This document shows positions 14,166 to 16,422 of a stretch of DNA of 16,422 nucleotides, piece after piece. This DNA comes from Pantoea cypripedii. Lineage in GTDB: Bacteria > Pseudomonadota > Gammaproteobacteria > Enterobacterales > Enterobacteriaceae. The stretch covers positions 1,269,814 to 1,286,235 of the forward strand of contig NZ_MLJI01000002.1 of the NCBI RefSeq assembly GCF_002095535.1, given 5' to 3'. The first letter of the stretch is position 1. Each line of letters starts with the position of its first letter. The position numbers were made by a program, and so were the translations under genes. The notes beneath the pieces are model-generated. The model was given only the letters and a program-made list of their open reading frames with translations. It was not told the DNA's origin and ran no database searches.

Positions 14166-14453
14166 ATGAGTAAAAAAACGTTTTATTCCGATGATGACAT
14201 TGTAAAGGCAAAAGAGGCGCTGTCTGGATTGCCGGATTTAACGCCGCAGAGAAAAACGCAGCAGGATTTTTTGGCTGCGATCCGTGACGATCTGCTGGCA
14301 CTGGTTAAAACGAAAGGGTATACCCTGACCGACATCAAAGAGACGCTTAAAACAGCAGGTTATGAGGTTAGTGACAGGGCATTACGGGACATCATGCGTG
14401 ATGCGGAAAAGAAGAAAGTAGATAAAAAAAAATCGCACACCGAAGCAGGCTAA
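14166..14453 (+). CDS. Small oriT-adjacent protein with helix-turn-helix-like C-terminal half
   Basis: 95 residues from ATG 14166; a start 21 bases upstream (14145) lacks a ribosome site, while GGGGTG precedes 14166. The C-terminal half (YTLTDIKETLKTAGYEVS, then DRALRDIM) has the pattern of a winged-helix or HTH segment that senses a tandem regulatory site. It ends in a lysine-rich tail (EKKKVDKKKS). It is divergent from nikA across oriT and in the leading region, so it may be a transfer accessory or transcriptional regulator. I have a vague memory of similar proteins being labelled MobC near such loci, but this is not established. It is not the MobC of CloDF13-type systems as far as I can judge. 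Function unknown. Confidence 0.75.
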   Translation: MSKKTFYSDDDIVKAKEALSGLPDLTPQRKTQQDFLAAIRDDLLALVKTKGYTLTDIKETLKTAGYEVSDRALRDIMRDAEKKKVDKKKSHTEAG

Positions 14454-14484
14454 TCCGGCGACGACAGAAAACCAGTAGTTGTCT

Positions 14485-14510
14485 CAGGAAGGACACAGAT
14501 GTCCTTCCTG
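14485..14510. terminator. Hairpin between convergent genes (14166-14453 and 14651-15013)
   Basis: CAGGAAGGAC (14485-14494) and GTCCTTCCTG (14501-14510) form a perfect 10-bp stem with loop ACAGAT. Only ATTTCC follows, so it is a weak intrinsic terminator at best, but its place downstream of the plus-strand stop fits. Confidence 0.5.
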
Positions 14511-14650
14511 ATTTCCTGATTTACATTCCCCATTGCCAGCGGAGTTTTCCACTCAATCCGGCAATCAGCATGTCGGAAAGTGGATCAGCTTTTTTCATCA
14601 GAAAACGCCTGTCTTTTTCACAATCTGTGCCAAATGTTTCTCCTTCTGGT
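14511..14650. other. Spacer between convergent genes
   Basis: I see no supported gene here. An open frame on the plus strand (14533-14730) runs into the opposite gene, lacks a ribosome site and has no recognisable protein features. Confidence 0.3.
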
Positions 14651-15013
14651 TCAATTTTTTTGATTCTCTGCCATCCGGACAATTTCACACCGACAGTATG
14701 AGGCTATCTGCTCCAGTAAAATGCCAGTGACCGTGGAAGGGAAAAAGGGTACTTCCATAACCTGCCAGCGATAGTGACAGATAAAGGCCAGCGTCTGCGC
14801 AGCATCAAAACATTCTGCATCTTCAATAAACTCATTACTGATTTCATCTGCATGCACTTCATTGCCAGACCATATGGCCAGAGACTGCGCATTTACTTTC
14901 GCCAGTTCGCGGGAAAACACCACGGCAAACGTTGGGTTGATGATCCCCGCAACATCGCAGGCATATCGGGAAATGGATGCAATCTGTTCAGGGCTGACGC
15001 GGTAAAAGGCCAT
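14651..15013 (-). CDS. Hypothetical leading-region protein
   Basis: 120 residues; family not recognised. The ATG at 15013 is preceded by CCGGAG at nine bases, a credible Shine-Dalgarno. The protein is cytoplasmic in character, without a signal peptide or membrane helix. It has a cysteine at residue 18 and others near CHYRW and CRC in the C-terminal half, but no clear metal site. It is on the minus strand in the predicted leading region, the orientation expected for genes transcribed from the single-stranded entering DNA. It lies between the oriT-adjacent HTH gene and the DUF4942 pseudogene and may share a transcript with the latter, although a hairpin at 15231-15256 separates them. Confidence 0.7.
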   Translation of the reverse strand: MAFYRVSPEQIASISRYACDVAGIINPTFAVVFSRELAKVNAQSLAIWSGNEVHADEISNEFIEDAECFDAAQTLAFICHYRWQVMEVPFFPSTVTGILLEQIASYCRCEIVRMAENQKN

Positions 15014-15265
15014 CTGTATATTCTCCGGTTATCACGATTTATGCCGTCAGTATTTCCGGACTGCGGCGCATTCAGGTTATTCACGTCAACCGTTCGCATC
15101 GCGGGACCGACAGAAACAGGGAGTAAGCCGTGCGTACCTTGTTTCAGTCGGATCAGTGATGCAGGTTACGACGGGAATACCGTGCGCCGCAGTCCGGCCA
15201 GCAAAAGAGAAAATAATCCGTACACATAAACAGGCAGCCCTGTGACGGACTGCCTGGTAGCTGAT
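15014..15265. other. Intergenic region, no gene seen
   Basis: About 250 bases without a convincing coding frame. The only structure I find is the hairpin at 15231-15256 described separately. Confidence 0.4.
15231..15256 (-). terminator. Hairpin downstream of the DUF4942 gene
   Basis: CAGGCAG (15231-15237) and CTGCCTG (15250-15256) form a 7-bp stem around a 12-base loop, 10 bases past the DUF4942 stop. On the minus strand TTTATG follows, so it is a weak terminator candidate. Confidence 0.45.
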
Positions 15266-16151
15266 TTATGCAGGAGGCAACGCATCCGGATAATGAGAGG
15301 CCAGAATGTCATTCATCTTTTCAACCAGATCCATGCGCTGAAAGGTGATATGCCCTGATCCTTTTTTGAAATAACGCAGACTAAAATATGCTGACGTAAA
15401 ATCCTCACCGTTCAGCTGATGTGTATGCACAAAATCCCGGAAACGGCATCCGGCTCCGTCACGAAAATCGGGCACGGGTTTATTATCCAGCCAGCAGAAA
15501 GCTTTATTCAGATCATCGAGGCGGGTGATACCACGTTGATGAGCACTGACGCCCCAGCGGGTGACATCAACCAGCGTATTGATGATGATTTTCTTTCCAA
15601 ACTTCCGCACATTATTGGTTTTGTAATCCCACGACAGTTTTTCAAATAGTGACACGATACCCTGCTCAAACATTGACGCTGATGAGGCATGCAACTGACG
15701 GAAAGAAGCCAGCACATTTTCCAGCGTGGCCTCCGGCATATCATCGCTGTACAGCGACTTATTCCAGGCATCGATCTGATCTGTGTTCATCAGGGTAAGC
15801 ATGCCGGAATCATGCATCAGTTTCTGCCAGATCTCCCGGTCAACGTCGCGCAGGATAATTTTCTGCCACCGGCTTTTGTCCCCGCAGTGATACAGGGCGT
15901 TTTCCATCAGACGCGGAAATGACATCCCCCCGGCATGGCTGCATCCCGCAGCAGAGAACTGTGCTTTCGTCCTCTGCCAGCAGTTGCATGGCGTTTTCCA
16001 GCGCCGTCATTCCCGCCTGGCGGTGCGCCAGAATACGGTCAACCGAAACGGACGGGATCATACCCTGCCCGCTGTCCGGCTGAATGTCTGCACTGAGCGC
16101 GCCATGCGATAACACGCCTTCTGCCGTATCGTTGTGATTTTGCTGCATCAT
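15266..16151 (-). pseudogene. DUF4942 family gene, frameshifted near its N-terminus
   Basis: The gene starts at ATG 16151, preceded by AGGAGG at five bases. It reads MMQQNHNDTAEGVLSHGALS, then IPSVSVDRILAHRQAG, the usual DUF4942 N-terminus. In this frame it diverges after LLAEDES. The neighbouring frame carries the rest: AAGCSHAGG, then MSFPRLMENALYHCGDKS, REIWQKLMHDSGMLTLM and HITFQRMDLVEKMNDILASH. This matches the family's conserved blocks to the end at 15266. A one-base shift near 15964-15980 therefore splits it. An in-frame ATG at 15925 could start a shorter product of 219 residues, with GG-rich sequence but no clean Shine-Dalgarno. DUF4942 genes are common on enterobacterial plasmids; their function is not established. 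Check reads before treating it as dead. Confidence 0.75.
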
Positions 16152-16413
16152 AGTGTCCTCCTGGTGGATAAAAAGTTGCGGATCTTCGTGTCGCAACAGG
16201 AGGAACAGCACGGCGGGGAGCGCTGTCAGGGGGGCCACGGCCAGCTTGCGTCCCTTGCCAGCCAGTGAGGCGTTGTGATGAGATACCTGCGACAGGAAAT
16301 CCGCCCACTCTTTCCACCAGGTCACTGGCGAACGGCTGCATCACACGGTACGGAATGGCCGCAGGCTCAGGAAAGAAAACAGTGCGCCCCGCAGGCGTCA
16401 GACAGGGGCGCAT
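16152..16413 (-). other. Possible degraded or frameshifted coding remnant upstream of DUF4942
   Basis: Two overlapping minus-strand frames look partly protein-like. One begins at ATG 16413 with an AAGG just before it and reads FFPEPAAIPYRVMQPFASDL. The other, open from about 16344, reads TWWKEWADFLSQVSHHNASL, then VAPLTALPAVLFLLL and LFIHQEDT before running into the DUF4942 start. Joining them needs a shift near 16320. Neither frame alone is convincing. The window ends at 16422, so little more can be said. Confidence 0.25.
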
Positions 16414-16422
16414 CCTTAATAT

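Overview
The window looks like a stretch of a plasmid (or plasmid-derived element) from an enterobacterium (Enterobacterales). The main evidence is an IncI/R64-type mobilization block (trbB-trbC, nikB, nikA and an oriT with a CATCCTG nick core) next to a polymorphic Rhs toxin/immunity region. The Rhs core DNA and transfer genes are GC-rich. The immunity genes and the toxin tip are distinctly AT-rich, as is usual for horizontally shuffled Rhs tips. No transposase, rRNA, tRNA or CRISPR array was seen.

Layout. (1) 1-1403, minus strand: the N-terminal part of a PAAR-containing Rhs protein that runs off the left edge. (2) 1619-3099, minus: an ADP-ribosylglycohydrolase with an N-terminal extension, resembling Tri1-type immunity proteins, and a small unknown gene upstream of it. 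No ADP-ribosyltransferase toxin is present. (3) 3170-6068: a graveyard of Rhs cassettes. It holds a displaced, frameshifted Rhs C-terminal piece ending in a WHH-type nuclease, its probable immunity gene, an orphan small gene, a frameshifted second immunity gene, and two decayed symE 3' ends on the plus strand. Each symE tail shares a convergent hairpin with an immunity gene. (4) At 6081-6095 a CTAGCTAGCTAG run, which puts stops in all six frames, marks the join to a 5'-truncated trbB. (5) 6093-9059, plus: the trbB remainder and intact trbC (coupling-type ATPase). (6) 9127-10861: an insert between trbC and nikB that carries a small exported protein and a Fic-domain protein. Three inverted repeats in front of fic are spaced by exactly 31.5 bp and look like an operator array. 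(7) 10879-13935, minus: the relaxase NikB and accessory protein NikA. (8) 13981-14132: oriT, a terminator and a divergent promoter. (9) 14166-16422: the predicted leading region, with a small HTH-like protein, an unknown gene and a frameshifted DUF4942 gene.

How the parts fit. NikA and NikB would process oriT. The nick polarity makes the right side of the window the first DNA to enter a recipient. TrbC would couple the relaxosome to a conjugation machine. That machine, and the start of trbB, are not here; the Rhs region has replaced that side. Inter-bacterial competition genes and DNA-transfer genes are thus fused at one visible scar. Four probable single-base frameshifts (near 5238, 6007, 15970 and 16320) are either real decay or sequencing error and should be checked against reads.
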